In this document: piece after piece, positions 62,638 through 64,000 of the stretch
Layout: the number at the start of each line of letters is the position of its first letter
How positions within the stretch are numbered: position 1 is the stretch's first letter
Origin: Syntrophobacterales bacterium Delta_02
Lineage (GTDB): Bacteria; Desulfobacterota; Syntrophorhabdia; Syntrophorhabdales; Syntrophorhabdaceae
Length of the DNA: 64,000 nt
Direction: 5' to 3'
Assembly: GCA_001603955.1 (NCBI GenBank)
Contig: LVAA01000079.1
Span: forward strand, 1-64,000
Position numbers and translations under genes: made by a program
The notes under the pieces: model-generated
Databases searched by the model: none
Told to the model about the DNA's origin: nothing
The model's input: the letters and a program-made list of their open reading frames with translations, nothing else

Positions 62638-63604
62638 CAAGGAGGTCCTTGTCACCGGAGGGCTCGGCTTCATTGGCAGCAACCTCTGCATAGAGCTCGT
62701 GAAGCTCGGCGCGCGGGTCACCATCATCGATAACATGCTCCCGCGCCAGGGCGGCAACCTCTTCAACATACGCGACATAGCCGGCAGGGTGACGGTCAAC
62801 GTCTCCGATGTCCGCAATCAGCTCTCCATGAACCACCTCGTCAAGGGGAAGGACTATATCTTCCACCTCGCAGGCCAGGTCAATCACGTGGACAGCATGA
62901 AGAACCCCCTGCAGGACCTGGAGATCAACTGCGTGGGGACTCTCGTCCTCCTCGAGGCCCTGCGCCACCACAACAGGGACGCCCGGGTCATCTTCGCCGG
63001 GACGCGGGGCGAGTACGGGTCGAGCGTGACACTGCCCGTGGACGAAGACCACCCGACGAATCCCAAGGGTATCTACGCCGTGACGAACCTGACGGCGGAG
63101 AAGATGGTCCTCGTCTATGACGACGTTTACAGGATAAAGGGTGCGTGCCTGCGTATCACCAACACCTACGGGCCGCGCCACCAGATGGCCCACGACGAGT
63201 ACGGGGTCTTCAACTGGTTCATCCGCAAGGCCCTGGACGACGAGGAGATACCCGTCTTCGGTGACGGCAGGATACTCCGGGATTTCCTCTACGTCGAAGA
63301 CCTCGTGGACTCGATGCTCAAGGTGGCCGCCACGGACGAGGCCTACGGGAAGGTCTTCAACGTGGGCACGGGCGTCCCCGTCAGCTTCTTCGACCTTGCC
63401 GGGAAGATCGTCGCCATCGCCGGGACGGGGAAAACGAAGTTCACGGAGTTCACCCAGGAGCGCAAGGAGGTGGAACCCGGCGATTATTACGCCGACATAA
63501 CGCGCATCACGGGGACGACGGGCTGGCGGCCGGCGACATCCCTCGATGACGGGATAGCCCGGACCATCGAGTTCTACCGGAAACACAGGAAGGAATACTG
63601 GTAA
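62627..63604 (+). CDS. NAD-dependent sugar epimerase/dehydratase (extended SDR) with altered YxxxK
   Basis: The 325-residue protein has the NAD-binding GGLGFIGSN, FHLAGQVNHVDSM and TNTYGPRHQM segments of UDP/GDP-sugar epimerases. The expected YxxxK appears as IYAVTNLTAEK, so the lysine is replaced by asparagine; the second active-site residue region is AGTRGEYGSS. This may mark a subfamily or altered chemistry. The start is GTG with GGGAGG upstream. It lies in the LPS/sugar cluster. Confidence 0.82.
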   Translation: MFDNKEVLVTGGLGFIGSNLCIELVKLGARVTIIDNMLPRQGGNLFNIRDIAGRVTVNVSDVRNQLSMNHLVKGKDYIFHLAGQVNHVDSMKNPLQDLEINCVGTLVLLEALRHHNRDARVIFAGTRGEYGSSVTLPVDEDHPTNPKGIYAVTNLTAEKMVLVYDDVYRIKGACLRITNTYGPRHQMAHDEYGVFNWFIRKALDDEEIPVFGDGRILRDFLYVEDLVDSMLKVAATDEAYGKVFNVGTGVPVSFFDLAGKIVAIAGTGKTKFTEFTQERKEVEPGDYYADITRITGTTGWRPATSLDDGIARTIEFYRKHRKEYW

Positions 63605-63645
63605 CCCTTGAGGAATACCACGACTGAAAAGGACGGTGCAGTTCA

Positions 63646-64000
63646 GTGAACGTGAGAATATTCGATATAGAGAAAGACCATGCCGCGATCAAGGCAGAAC
63701 TCGTGAGAACATTCGAGAAGGTACTCTCCTCCGGGGAATACATCCTCGGCAAAGAGGTCAGGTCCTTTGAAGAGGCCTTCGCCGCCTACGTGGGCACGAG
63801 GTATGCCGTCGGTGTCGCGAGCGGTACCGACGCGATCAAGATAGGCGGGCTTGCCCTCGGCCTTAAGGAGGGAGACAAGTTCGTCACCACGCCTAACACG
63901 TACATCGCCACGGCGATGGCCCTCTCCGAGGCCGGCCTCGTTCCCCGCTTCTGCGACATCGAGGAAGACTCCTACAACATGGACCCCGCCGCGCTCGAAG
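63646..64000 (+). CDS. DegT/DnrJ/EryC1-type aminotransferase, cut by window end
   Basis: The visible 118 residues have the family N-terminus: SSGEYILGKEVRSFEEAFAAYVG, AVGVASGTDAIKIGGLALG, VTTPNTYIATAMALSEAG. The protein should be a PLP-dependent sugar aminotransferase (or related dehydrase) acting on an NDP-sugar made by the preceding epimerase-type enzyme. The PLP lysine lies beyond the window. The start is GTG 63646 or 63652; no strong ribosome site is visible. Confidence 0.85.
   Translation, partial: MNVRIFDIEKDHAAIKAELVRTFEKVLSSGEYILGKEVRSFEEAFAAYVGTRYAVGVASGTDAIKIGGLALGLKEGDKFVTTPNTYIATAMALSEAGLVPRFCDIEEDSYNMDPAALE

Overview
The window is 64 kb of GC-rich, gene-dense bacterial chromosome. 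It carries genes for a double-membrane envelope (Mla-type lipid transport, heptose/LPS core assembly, Spy-like periplasmic proteins), motility signalling and many two-component systems. It also has a short anaerobe-type ThiC and several radical SAM enzymes. Together these suggest an anaerobic deltaproteobacterium-like organism (Desulfobacterota/Syntrophia-type); this is an inference from gene content, not a phylogenetic result. I see no IS element, prophage, CRISPR array or rRNA. Two tRNA genes (Cys-GCA, Gly-GCC) lie near 11.8-12.0 kb.

Layout. 0-2.8 kb: hisF, divergent from a chemotaxis receptor with a sigma28-type promoter. 2.8-10.2 kb (minus): an unknown protein, a cupin, a gamma-carbonic anhydrase and a DsbC-like protein; a polar amino-acid ABC transporter; a HAD phosphatase; a class V aminotransferase. 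10.4-12.0 kb: IscU-like scaffold, YjbQ, a secreted protein and the tRNAs. 12.3-15.8 kb: a Crp/Fnr regulator translationally coupled to a TRAP transporter. 16.0-31.2 kb: a compatible-solute and sugar-nucleotide supercluster with glucosyl(mannosyl)-3-phosphoglycerate synthase and phosphatase, LapA, a DUF5752-like protein, TreT, TreZ, TreY, two GlgC-like pyrophosphorylases, another GT81-like transferase, a mechanosensitive-channel-like membrane protein and a GalT-like protein. 31.5-43.7 kb: duplicated nitroreductases, a five-PAS hybrid kinase, a murein-peptide operon (cyclophilin-like, NlpC/P60, dipeptide epimerase), a YihY-cNMP fusion and thiD-thiC-xseA. 44.1-48.4 kb: a ZraPSR-like envelope-stress operon behind a near-perfect sigma54 promoter. 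48.6-53.6 kb: STAS-MlaE, MlaF, MlaD, a lipoprotein, then a kinase and receiver pair. 53.9-64 kb: trpS, divIC, radical SAM genes and the start of a heptose/LPS cluster that runs off the right end.

How it fits together. The 16-31 kb block would make NDP-glucose (GlgC pair) and feed trehalose (TreT, TreY/TreZ) and glucosylglycerate-type solutes (GpgS/GpgP), with a membrane-tension protein at its end. A 16-bp dyad upstream of the Crp/Fnr gene recurs with two mismatches upstream of gpgS, which suggests that this regulator or a relative controls both.

The most unusual feature is intergenic. Many gaps between genes carry imperfect palindromes built from short repeated words of about 7 or 9 nt. Each locus has its own word (TAGGACC, GCTTGAA, GGTTTCA, GGTAATA, CCAATGA and others). 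Two loci (31.2 and 38.5 kb) are clear copies of one composite element, and both end next to an extended -10 promoter so close to the start codon that the mRNA is probably leaderless. Several other genes show the same promoter-on-start arrangement.
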